NCBI RefSeq assembly: GCF_002280675.1
Contig: NZ_NCEN01000001.1
Location: 1 to 64,000 of the forward strand
Length of the DNA stretch: 64,000 bases
Direction: 5' to 3'
Origin: Novosphingobium sp. 32-60-15
GTDB lineage: Bacteria; Pseudomonadota; Alphaproteobacteria; Sphingomonadales; Sphingomonadaceae
Under the pieces are notes generated by a model. The model was not told the DNA's origin. It worked only from the letters and a program-made list of their open reading frames with translations, and did not search any database. Every line of letters begins with the position of its first letter. Positions within the stretch are counted from its first letter, which is position 1. Position numbers and translations under genes: made by a program. This document shows, in pieces, positions 25,484 to 33,316 of this stretch.

Positions 25484-27913
25484 TCAGAACGCGATGGTAG
25501 CTTCCAGTCCGTAAGTGCGGCCGCGTTCGTATGTGCCGGTAAACAGCAGCACCGGCGCACCGAAGCCGATATAGCGTTCATTCAGGAGGTTTTCGCCAAA
25601 TGCGGAAATCGAAACTGTACCCCCGCCAACCGGCATTTCGGCAAGACCCAAGCGCCCGTTAAGCAGCCAGTAGCCGGGTTGCTTGTTGAAGTTTTCAAGC
25701 GTTGGCTGCCCTGTCAGGATATTGCGCAGCGGGGTTGAAGTGAGGAAGTACGAGCTGCGATACCGTCCTTCGAGCAAAGCCATGACATGGCCACCACCGT
25801 TGAATTCTGGCGAATTGTAAACGGCTGCTGCACGCCCGGTCCATGGCGAGAAGTACGTTGGTCGGGCAAACGAGGCGACTTCCTGACCGTTGAGCACGAA
25901 GGTGTCGTAGTCGAAGTGGGTATAGGATGCGCTGCCTGACAAGGTAAGGCCTTGCACCGGCACAATATCGATTTCGGCTTCAAAGCCCTTGATCTTGGCC
26001 TTGCCTGCGTTGTCGAAGAACTGCCGGCCATTGATGAAGTTCTGCGTCTGCAGGTCGGTGTAGTCGTTGTAATAGGCCGATAGGTTCAGGCGGACCTTGT
26101 TGTCGAGGAACTGGGTCTTTGCGCCAACTTCGTAAGACTTCAGGCTTTCCGGCTTATAGGGAATGCCGCTGAGGATGCCGCCCGAGACATAACCGGTGGC
26201 GATCTTGGCAAAGATCATGGACTGATCGGTCGGTCGCCATGTGGCGATGCCGGTGTATGTCAGCTTCTTGTATTCGGCCTTGTATTTGCCGATGCCGAGC
26301 GAGCCGCCCTGAGCGCCGGAAATGGCCCGAATGTCGAGTTCGCGATCATCAATCGTTCCGCGCAGGCCCGCCGTGATGTCAAACGTATCGGTAAGGTGCA
26401 CGGTTATTTGGCCGTAACCGGCCATGGAATCGTTTACGCCAACCGTGCGTGTGATGCCGCTGCCAAAGACAGCGTCAAGCGGGCTGGGCACGATTGTTGC
26501 CGATGGTGCGGGTGACAAGATGCCCAGCACTTCGGTTCCGGGTGAGCGTTCATGGAAGTAGAACAAACCGGCAGTCAGATCGAACTTGTCGTTGGTGACC
26601 TGGAATTGCAGTTCCTGGCTGAACTGGCTTTGGTTGGTTGCACGCGCCGATAGCAGCGGGAAGAAGTAATCGTTCGCGCCCGGAACATTTGCGGGGTTGA
26701 ACAGTGCGCCCTGAATTTGCTGCGGGGTAAGGCCGGGTGTGATCAAAGCGCCCAACTGGTTGAAGGTGAAGCGCAGTCCGCCCGCCGCGCCAAGATCAAA
26801 TACGACCGGGTCTTGGCGGAATTTGCGATAGGCGGAGATTGATTTGACCGTCAGATTGTCATTGGCTTCCAAGGTTAGCGTCAGGCTGTGACCTTGGGTT
26901 ACGGTGTGTTCGTTGCTGGTGGCAGCGGCCACGGATTTGAGCGGGCCGTTCACGCCAAGGTTCGTTTGTCCGCCAAAGAAGGGCTGCAACGCTACAATCG
27001 GCGCGAGCAATTGGCCGGACGCATCAGGGATTACGCCGAAGCTTTGCATGGCGCGGCCCGAGGCGTTGGAATCAGTATAATCAAACCGGTAATCGGCAGT
27101 CAAATTGCCGAAGTCACCATGAACGGCGATTTGTCCTGCATCGACATTGCGATAGCCGAGCCGGTCTACAAAGCGTTGTGTGCCGAACTCAGGCGCGCGC
27201 AGGGCAATGTTGAGGCCGCGCCCTGCTTGCGTGTTCGCAACATCGCCTGCGATCTGGTCGTGCAGGTAGGAAAGCTTGATTGAAAACGGGCCGATCTGGG
27301 GCAGGTCGAGCGATACCTTTCCGCGCCACGCATCATAATTGCCGTATGAGCCGGTGGCGCGCAGGCCCCATTCGCCCTTCGGTTTGGCCGTGACGACGCT
27401 GATTGCGCCCGATGTGGCATTGCGGCCGAACAGGGTGCCTTGTGGTCCGCGCAGCACTTCGATGCGCTGGATGTCGCTGAAATCCAGCAACGAGCCGACC
27501 GCGCGGCCGATGTAAACGCCATCGATATAGATGCCGACCTTGGGATCGACCGAGTTGCTGGATGTGCCGGACGATACGCCGCGAATGATGATTGTCGGGT
27601 TTGATTGCTGACCCTGGGTGTTCAACTGGAGGCTTGGCGCAAGGCCTGCAAGATTGCGCACACTGTTGACGCGCAATGCCTCGAGCTGTTCGCTGCCAAT
27701 AGCGGTGACTGCCACGGGAACCTTTTGCAGGCTTTCTTCGCGGCGCTGCGCGGTAACGATGATTTCCTGGATCGAGGTTTGTGACCCCGCTGGGGAAGCT
27801 TGCTGGTCATCGGCTGGCGCTTCGTTGGCCCACGCTGCTGGTGCAAGGCCGATTACACCCAAGGCAAGAATTGACCCGCGCAAAAGCCGCGCGCGCTGTG
27901 TCGCTCTGATCAT
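25484..27913 (-). CDS. TonB-dependent outer-membrane receptor (first)
   Basis: An 809-residue TonB-dependent receptor. It has an N-terminal signal peptide (basic RATQRARLLRG, hydrophobic run to AWA near residue 29), a TonB box IQEIIVTAQRRE near 48, a plug domain with the signature VLRGPQGTLFGRNATSGAIS near 150, and a beta barrel ending in the aromatic LEATIAF. GGGAGAG precedes ATG 27913. It likely carries a steroid or steroid conjugate across the outer membrane with TonB energy; ligand is inferred from the island. A dyad operator is 49 bp upstream. Confidence 0.92.
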   Translation of the reverse strand: MIRATQRARLLRGSILALGVIGLAPAAWANEAPADDQQASPAGSQTSIQEIIVTAQRREESLQKVPVAVTAIGSEQLEALRVNSVRNLAGLAPSLQLNTQGQQSNPTIIIRGVSSGTSSNSVDPKVGIYIDGVYIGRAVGSLLDFSDIQRIEVLRGPQGTLFGRNATSGAISVVTAKPKGEWGLRATGSYGNYDAWRGKVSLDLPQIGPFSIKLSYLHDQIAGDVANTQAGRGLNIALRAPEFGTQRFVDRLGYRNVDAGQIAVHGDFGNLTADYRFDYTDSNASGRAMQSFGVIPDASGQLLAPIVALQPFFGGQTNLGVNGPLKSVAAATSNEHTVTQGHSLTLTLEANDNLTVKSISAYRKFRQDPVVFDLGAAGGLRFTFNQLGALITPGLTPQQIQGALFNPANVPGANDYFFPLLSARATNQSQFSQELQFQVTNDKFDLTAGLFYFHERSPGTEVLGILSPAPSATIVPSPLDAVFGSGITRTVGVNDSMAGYGQITVHLTDTFDITAGLRGTIDDRELDIRAISGAQGGSLGIGKYKAEYKKLTYTGIATWRPTDQSMIFAKIATGYVSGGILSGIPYKPESLKSYEVGAKTQFLDNKVRLNLSAYYNDYTDLQTQNFINGRQFFDNAGKAKIKGFEAEIDIVPVQGLTLSGSASYTHFDYDTFVLNGQEVASFARPTYFSPWTGRAAAVYNSPEFNGGGHVMALLEGRYRSSYFLTSTPLRNILTGQPTLENFNKQPGYWLLNGRLGLAEMPVGGGTVSISAFGENLLNERYIGFGAPVLLFTGTYERGRTYGLEATIAF

Positions 27914-27961
27914 CGTTCTCTCTCCCGTCGCATTTTTTGCGGTTGCTTTGTCGTTTTATTA

Positions 27962-27991
27962 TTCGTGGAATATTTCACATAATTCTACGCA
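27962..27991 (-). promoter_or_regulatory. TGCGTA-N18-CACGAA dyad upstream of TonB receptor (site 5)
   Basis: Plus-strand arms TTCGTG (27962-27967) and TACGCA (27986-27991) with an 18-bp spacer, 48 bp before the receptor start on the minus strand. Confidence 0.62.
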
Positions 27992-28025
27992 AAACCACAA
28001 AAATCTTCACCACCATAAATGTTAA

Positions 28026-28061
28026 GAGGCGGTCGAGGCGATTTTACGCTTCGACCGCCTC
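28026..28061 (-). terminator. Hairpin after the second Coq4-like gene
   Basis: GAGGCGGTCGA (28026-28036) and TCGACCGCCTC (28051-28061) form an 11-bp stem in the gap downstream of the minus-strand Coq4-like gene and upstream of the receptor promoter, which would isolate the two units. Confidence 0.6.
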
Positions 28062-28126
28062 GGTTGCGGATCAGTCAGGGCCGGTCATGGTCATACCGTG
28101 GCCGGTTTTGCCGGTCACAGCCGCGC

Positions 28127-29005
28127 CTATTCCGCAGCTTCCATCAATGGCACGCCATAGTTGGGGTCATCTTCGTTGCACAGACGGTTGGTTTCGTCCC
28201 AGCGCCCGTCGATAACCGGCGTGATGTTCAGTTCGCGGCGGATATCCTCAATCTGGACGTTCACATATTCGCGCCAATCGACGAGCATCAGCGGATACTT
28301 CCAGTTGCGTCCTTGCTGCGCGCCGATGAATTCGGCTTCAAGGTTGACGACCATTGCTTCGGGATAGAACAGCGCGTCCTTCATGACGGTCTTGGCCTTG
28401 AGATAATAGGCAATGCGGCTGAAGAAGTTGCTGAGTTCGGGCACGAAATAGCGGGCTTTTGCGTGCATGTTGGCGCTGATAAGCGCAACTTCGCCGCCGT
28501 GGTTGGGGCCAAAGCCGGTAACCATGTGTTCGATGTCATGCGTCAGCGCGGTTTGCCGCAAGTAGAAAGTGAAGTCGTTTACGACCTGGATTTCCTGAAA
28601 GAACAGGTCAAGCTGATAGCCCGAATTGGCCATGAAATCATGGATGGCAGCACCCAGTGTTCCGGGGGCGCAATCCTTGGTTTCGGCCAGTGTGAAGTTG
28701 GAAAGGCTGCGCTTCTCCAACCATTTGCCAAACTGGGGCAGGCGGCGCTTTTCCATCTCGAACAGCGTTATGACCTGCTGCATGTCCTCCAGATCGTGCA
28801 GGATCTGCGCCACTTCGGGAATATAGGCGGTGTTGGGAAGATCAGGCCCGTTGCGGCGCAGCATTTCCTGAGAGATCAGGCTGCGCAGCATCGGGTGGTT
28901 GAGGTACTTCGATGAACTGACAAGCACCGAGCTTTCAGTTTCAACCTTACGGATATTGCCATTGAAATAGGCCCGGTCGGCATCGCCGATTTTTGCTTCG
29001 GTCAT
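28127..29005 (-). CDS. Coq4-like metalloprotein (second paralogue)
   Basis: A 292-residue Coq4-family protein with the complete motif HDIEH-x11-E (LTHDIEHMVTGFGPNHGGE, near residue 160). It shares the N-terminal SSVLVSSSKYLNHPMLR pattern with the first copy at 24621 and carries a longer C-terminal tail rich in acidic residues. ATG 29005 follows AAGGA. It lies about 110 bp downstream of an amidohydrolase gene on the same strand with a hairpin between. Two Coq4-like genes in one steroid island is unusual; an oxidative or decarboxylative step on a steroid ring is one hypothesis. Confidence 0.82.
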   Translation of the reverse strand: MTEAKIGDADRAYFNGNIRKVETESSVLVSSSKYLNHPMLRSLISQEMLRRNGPDLPNTAYIPEVAQILHDLEDMQQVITLFEMEKRRLPQFGKWLEKRSLSNFTLAETKDCAPGTLGAAIHDFMANSGYQLDLFFQEIQVVNDFTFYLRQTALTHDIEHMVTGFGPNHGGEVALISANMHAKARYFVPELSNFFSRIAYYLKAKTVMKDALFYPEAMVVNLEAEFIGAQQGRNWKYPLMLVDWREYVNVQIEDIRRELNITPVIDGRWDETNRLCNEDDPNYGVPLMEAAE

Positions 29006-29045
29006 GTTCGGCATCCTTTCTGAAACGTTGTTTTTATATGGAGTT

Positions 29046-29072
29046 GGGGCGCCCGGGAGGGATGGGCGCCCC
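29046..29072 (-). terminator. Hairpin between amidohydrolase and second Coq4-like gene
   Basis: GGGGCGCCC (29046-29054) and GGGCGCCCC (29064-29072) pair perfectly. A weaker GAAGGA/TCCTTC pair lies at 29078-29100. Both are in the 109-bp gap and may cause partial termination. Confidence 0.5.
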
Positions 29073-29114
29073 ATTCAGAAGGATCCGACAGGGCTCCTTC
29101 TTAGCTTGGTGCGA

Positions 29115-30857
29115 TTATTCCGCTGCCACTGCGAGCGTCGCGTCTTCATTGGCGGGCGAAAGGAACTTGCCGGGCATTGCGCCGGTGAACGCACCATTTT
29201 CAAAGGTCGGTTCACCATTGACCAGCGTCAGGCGGGTTGGCATCGCGGCGCGGGTAAAGCGCCATGTCGTACCGCCGCGGCCATCGGGAACATCATGCGC
29301 CTTAACCATTTCGCGGCGCTGGATTTCGTCCATGTTGAACACGGCGATATCGGCTCGCTTGCCCACGGCAATGACGCCGCGATCGTTCAGGTTGAAGTGG
29401 CCAGCAAGCTTTCCGGTCATTACGTGAATGGCCTGTTCCAGCGAGAGCTTCTTTTCTTCGCGAACATACTGCGTCAGCAACAGCGCATTCTCGCCGCCGC
29501 CGCACAACATTTGCAGATGGGCGCCAGCGTCAGAAATGTTGCCTACGGTGCGCGGGTCCAGCATCAGTTCCAGCGTCAGGTCCTCATCCTTGGGGAAGGG
29601 GGCCATGTGCACGGTTGATCTGACGCCGTTGCGGATGATCCATTCGGCCATTGCGTCAGACCGGTGCAAGCCAAGGCTTTCGGCATAGTCCTTCAGCGTG
29701 ATGCCAACCGGCCCGGCTCCATTTTCGCTATCGATCAGGAACAATTCCTGCGGGTTCTTGAGCGGTGAATGATCCCATGCCTGCGTATCCCAGCTTTCCC
29801 GGGCGCGGGCACGCCATTCGGGATTGGCAAGCAGTTCAGCCTTTTTGTGCAGATCGTCTTCCAGCACAACTTCGTGCCAGACGTAATCGTTGGATTGCGC
29901 GAAGATCAGGGACTTGATCAGGCTGAGCGTCGAGGTGGGCGATACGTGGGCGAATCCTGGCCATACATCGACACCTGCTTCACGCATCTTGCGCACCGAT
30001 TCCTGCATGGCAGGCAGGATCGGCTTCTGGAACTCGAGCGTCGGGATGGCGCCTGCAATCTGCACCTTGATAGGCCGGCCAGCCAGCAGCTTTGACAGAC
30101 GCTCAAGATTGGCGGGGCCGGTCATGCGCATGAACGTGTCGACAATGACCTGATAGCAGCAATTGGGATAACGCTCCATCACATCAAACAGCGCTTCAAA
30201 CTCGGCGTCACTGGCCTTGAGCGAAGGCACAGGGCGGTTCTGGCCGTCGTGGTCATGCATGTTGTCAGACATGCCCAGCGCGCCAGCGGCCAGTGCATCG
30301 TCGAGCAGTTCGGCCATGCGGGTGATTTCCTGCGGCGTCGCCTCGCGGTCCCACGCTTCCACGCCCATGGCGGCAAGGCGGATGGCGATGTGGCCGACAT
30401 AGGCTGCAAAGTTGAGCGGCGATTTGACGTTGCGTTCAACCGAGGCGCGATATTCGCTCCATGTGTTCCAGTCCCAAGGCAGGTTGTCCATGAACGGACC
30501 TTCGGGGATGTCCTCGAAAAACGAGAATATGCCGATCATTTCGCGCTGAGCGGGCATGTATTTGTGGAGCGGTGCAGGCGAAAAGCCGCAATTGCCCATG
30601 ATCATCGTGGTTGCGCCATAACCTGGCAACGGATCGAGATCAGGTTGCCACCACATCGTGCCGTCATAATGGGTGTGGCTTTCAATGAAGCCCGGCGTCA
30701 CCTGACAACCGGTTGCATCAAATACGCGCTCGCCATTGGGGCTGAGGTTCGGCCCGACTTCGGCGATGAGGCCATCGCGCAGGCGGACGTCTGCTTCAAA
30801 GGCAGGGGCGCCGGTGCCGTCCACGACTGTACCGTTCTTGATGAGGATGTTCGACAT
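29115..30857 (-). CDS. Amidohydrolase, N-acyl-D-amino-acid deacylase-like
   Basis: A 580-residue metal-dependent amidohydrolase (Amidohydro_3 type). The N-terminal beta sandwich ILIKNGTVVDGTGAPAFEADV, the metal motif IESHTHYDGTMWW near residue 60 and the C-terminal DAGAHLQMLCGGGEN near 460 mark the D-aminoacylase/dihydroorotase-like clade. GGGAG lies before ATG 30857. No signal peptide is visible, so it is cytoplasmic. In a bile-salt island it might hydrolyse an N-acyl amino acid conjugate inside the cell, but lactone or other cyclic ester/amide hydrolysis is equally possible. It heads a unit with the second Coq4-like gene. Confidence 0.8.
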   Translation of the reverse strand: MSNILIKNGTVVDGTGAPAFEADVRLRDGLIAEVGPNLSPNGERVFDATGCQVTPGFIESHTHYDGTMWWQPDLDPLPGYGATTMIMGNCGFSPAPLHKYMPAQREMIGIFSFFEDIPEGPFMDNLPWDWNTWSEYRASVERNVKSPLNFAAYVGHIAIRLAAMGVEAWDREATPQEITRMAELLDDALAAGALGMSDNMHDHDGQNRPVPSLKASDAEFEALFDVMERYPNCCYQVIVDTFMRMTGPANLERLSKLLAGRPIKVQIAGAIPTLEFQKPILPAMQESVRKMREAGVDVWPGFAHVSPTSTLSLIKSLIFAQSNDYVWHEVVLEDDLHKKAELLANPEWRARARESWDTQAWDHSPLKNPQELFLIDSENGAGPVGITLKDYAESLGLHRSDAMAEWIIRNGVRSTVHMAPFPKDEDLTLELMLDPRTVGNISDAGAHLQMLCGGGENALLLTQYVREEKKLSLEQAIHVMTGKLAGHFNLNDRGVIAVGKRADIAVFNMDEIQRREMVKAHDVPDGRGGTTWRFTRAAMPTRLTLVNGEPTFENGAFTGAMPGKFLSPANEDATLAVAAE

Positions 30858-31005
30858 TTCATTCTCCCAGACTTCCGCACCGGTGGGAAAATTGCTGCAC
30901 TTTGACAGCCTGCCACCGGCCGGGTTGTGCGCAACATATGCCTAAGCTTGATTCTGCCGAAGTGGCCCCTTGCCAAACGGATCACTTCGTTATCTGATGC
31001 AGATC

Positions 31006-31758
31006 ATGACACGATACGAATCAAGTGCATCGGCCATGCTGACTGTTTTGCGCATTCATTTGCGCAAGGATGGTTGGACGATTCTACGACTTTCCCGGGA
31101 ATTGAACGTCGGCGAGGCAACCGTGAAGCGCTGGTTGGCCGGTAAAGGGCTGACGATTGACCGGCTCGAAGCGATAGCGCGCCTGTGCGGGCTGGTGCTG
31201 GGCGATCTAGCGCGTGAGGCAGAAGACGCGCCGGGAGACCTTGCTCACGAGATGACGTTGGCGCAGGAAAAGGCGTTGTCGAGCAACATCTTCCTGTCCT
31301 TCCTGTTCATGACTATCCTGAATGGTGTGCCGCCACAGGAAACAGGTGCGGATTTTGGCGTGCCCCCGCGCACGATGGAAGCGGCGCTGGCGCGGCTGGA
31401 GCGACTTGCGCTGATCGACCGGTTGCGCAGTGGCAAAGTGCGTCCCTTGATTGACCGGACGATGGTGTTTCGCAAATTGCCGCTGCGTTCCTTGTTTGAA
31501 GAGCATATGAAGCGGGTCTTTTTCGAACTGGATTATAGCGCGCCAGAAACCGTTTATACCTCAGAGGTGGTCAAGCTTTCGCGTACGGGTGCGGCGCAAT
31601 TGGCCGAACTGATGGAACAGTTTCGCGGACAGGTTCAGGCGCTTGCCGATCGTGATGCGCAAAATGCCACTTTGGGCCGGAAGTGGATCGGCGTGCTTTC
31701 GGTGATGCGGGAACTGGACATGACACCGCTTAAGGAAGCGGGTTGGGAGATCACCTGA
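31006..31758 (+). CDS. HTH-containing transcriptional regulator
   Basis: About 250 residues. The N-terminus has an XRE/Cro-like helix-turn-helix (DGWTILRLSRELNVGEATVKRWLAG, then LTIDRLEAIARLCGLVLGDLAREA). The rest is helical with a second possible winged-helix segment (FGVPPRTMEAALARLERLALI near 125) and no known effector domain. Start ATG 31006 or 30997; neither has a clear Shine-Dalgarno. It is monocistronic and the only regulator in the middle of the island, so it is one candidate for the protein that binds the TGCGTA-N18-TACGCA dyads. That link is inference. Confidence 0.78.
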   Translation: MTRYESSASAMLTVLRIHLRKDGWTILRLSRELNVGEATVKRWLAGKGLTIDRLEAIARLCGLVLGDLAREAEDAPGDLAHEMTLAQEKALSSNIFLSFLFMTILNGVPPQETGADFGVPPRTMEAALARLERLALIDRLRSGKVRPLIDRTMVFRKLPLRSLFEEHMKRVFFELDYSAPETVYTSEVVKLSRTGAAQLAELMEQFRGQVQALADRDAQNATLGRKWIGVLSVMRELDMTPLKEAGWEIT

Positions 31759-31884
31759 CGCGATATTACGCATTTGTTTTACATGAAATATCATGGTTTG
31801 ATTAATGCGTAGAACTGTTGACATTTTGATTTCATTTTCTGAGGATGGCGATCATTGCGCGATCAGCAGCAGAAGGGTGAGGTC

Positions 31885-32655
31885 ATGGATGCCAACTTTC
31901 CGGCCGGTGCGGCCATTGTATTCGGGGGCAGTGGTGGAATCGGACGCGGTGTGGCGCTGGAATTTGCGCGCGAAGGCAGCGATGTTGCCTTGGTCTATCG
32001 CACCAAACGTGATGTGGCCGAAGCTGTTGCCGCAGAAATCGGTGCAACAGGTCGTAAGGCTTCGCTCTATCAGGCTGATGTAAGAGAGCGTGCGCAAGTG
32101 CAGGCCGCGTTTGCCGAAGCGGTTGCTGGACATGGCCGCGTTCATACCGTGGTTTGGGGGGCTGGTCCCGTTGTGCCGCAAGTCGCGATTGCGGATTGGA
32201 CCGAGGATATGTTTCGCGCATCGATGGAAATCGAGGCTTTCGGTTTCAACAATGTGGTGCACACCGCGTTGCCACACATGCGCGCCAGTGGTGGTGGAAG
32301 CTTTGTCCATCTCGGCTCTGCCGGTCATGACTGGTGGCCAAAGCTTGATGGTCTGTCGGTTGCGCCCAAGGCCTGCAATGAAGCGCTGATAAAGGGCATC
32401 GCCAAGGAAGAGGGGGTGCACGAAATCCGCGCAAATTCGATACTTGTGGGCGTGATCGACGCAGGCCAGTTCCAGATTGGCAAGGCGGCAGGAACGTTTT
32501 CCCCCGAATGGGAAACTGCGGTGAAAGCCATGCTCCCGCTCAAGCGTTGGGGCACGCCGCAGGACATTGGCCAGGCGGCTGTTTTCCTTGCATCATCGCG
32601 GGGCAATTATATCACCGGGCAGACCATCTCCGTAGGTGGCGGGTTCGGTGTCTGA
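31885..32655 (+). CDS. SDR-fold protein lacking the catalytic tyrosine
   Basis: A 256-residue SDR. The cofactor motif is FGGSGGIGRG rather than TGxxxGIG, NNAG is replaced by VVWGAGPV, and the usual YxxxK active site reads SVAPK (GLSVAPKACNEALIK), so Ser stands where Tyr should be; the Lys is kept. The C-terminal ITGQTISVGGGFGV is normal. GAAGGG precedes ATG 31885. Its end overlaps the SnoaL-like gene by 8 bases. It may be an enoyl-reductase-like or non-redox SDR variant, or a partner of the SnoaL protein. Function unknown. Confidence 0.8.
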   Translation: MDANFPAGAAIVFGGSGGIGRGVALEFAREGSDVALVYRTKRDVAEAVAAEIGATGRKASLYQADVRERAQVQAAFAEAVAGHGRVHTVVWGAGPVVPQVAIADWTEDMFRASMEIEAFGFNNVVHTALPHMRASGGGSFVHLGSAGHDWWPKLDGLSVAPKACNEALIKGIAKEEGVHEIRANSILVGVIDAGQFQIGKAAGTFSPEWETAVKAMLPLKRWGTPQDIGQAAVFLASSRGNYITGQTISVGGGFGV

Positions 32656-33193
32656 ACGCCGTAATCTGGCGCCACATCCGATGGCGGTGGATGAAATGGT
32701 TGCGCGCGAAAGCCTGCGTCATCTTGTCGCGGCATATGGCCATGCGATTGACCGGCGCGACTGGTCACTTTTGCGCACCCTTTATCATGACGACGCTACC
32801 GATGATCACACGCCCTATTATTGCGGTCCGGTCGATGGCTATATCGCCTGGCTGCCCACGATGATGGCCAATTGGCGAGCGACGATACACACAGCCATGT
32901 CAGCGCTGTTCGTAATTGATGGTGACCACGCGCAAGGCGAGATTGCTGCGCGCGCATGGCATTTGACGCTGGATGGATCGCGCCAGTTTGTCGCTTGGGG
33001 GCGCTACGCCGATCATTACGAGCGGCGGGAGGGAATTTGGCGCTTTGCCCGGCGTTCATTCATCCTTGATCATGCAGAAGATCTGCCCGCGCATTGTGGC
33101 GATGATTTTGGCAGCGCAGGGGTGGCAACCGGATGCGCCGGGGAAGATGATCCCGTTCACGCGCGGCTGTCATGGTTTTCTCGTTCATCATGA
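32648..33193 (+). CDS. SnoaL/NTF2-fold protein, possible dehydratase or isomerase
   Basis: A 181-residue NTF2-like protein. With the GTG 32648 start, Y30, D35 (YGHAID) and H81 (TIHTAMS) fall in the positions used by BaiE and scytalone dehydratase for catalysis, with His in place of BaiE Tyr54. The core continues as RYADHYERREGIWRFARRSFI, the typical end of this fold. The start overlaps the SDR stop (GTGTCTGA), so the two proteins are translationally coupled. A hydratase/dehydratase role on a steroid is plausible but not proven; similarity to the 9541 protein is in residues and fold, not close sequence. Confidence 0.75.
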   Translation: MSERRNLAPHPMAVDEMVARESLRHLVAAYGHAIDRRDWSLLRTLYHDDATDDHTPYYCGPVDGYIAWLPTMMANWRATIHTAMSALFVIDGDHAQGEIAARAWHLTLDGSRQFVAWGRYADHYERREGIWRFARRSFILDHAEDLPAHCGDDFGSAGVATGCAGEDDPVHARLSWFSRSS

Positions 33194-33196
33194 TAA

Positions 33197-33226
33197 TGCG
33201 TAATTAATATTGACTTTCCGTGCGCT
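33197..33226 (+). promoter_or_regulatory. TGCGTA-N18-TGCGCT dyad, imperfect (site 6)
   Basis: Left arm TGCGTA at 33197-33202 and a degenerate right arm TGCGCT at 33221-33226, 18-bp spacer, about 90 bp before the Baeyer-Villiger gene. TTGACT at 33210 inside the spacer may be a -35 box. Confidence 0.45.
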
Positions 33227-33316
33227 TTTGTTGGTATTCAGCCTGAGAAATCCACCATCACGTTCTAAAATCAGCTTTTGGATACGAATCGATGGTACTG
33301 GTATGAAGGGTCAAAA

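Noticed and set aside
31767..31811. TACGCA at 31767 and TGCGTA at 31806 as a tenth operator
   Set aside because: The arms are in the opposite order and 33 bp apart, and neither has a partner at the 18-bp spacing. It may be two isolated half-sites but does not fit the pattern.
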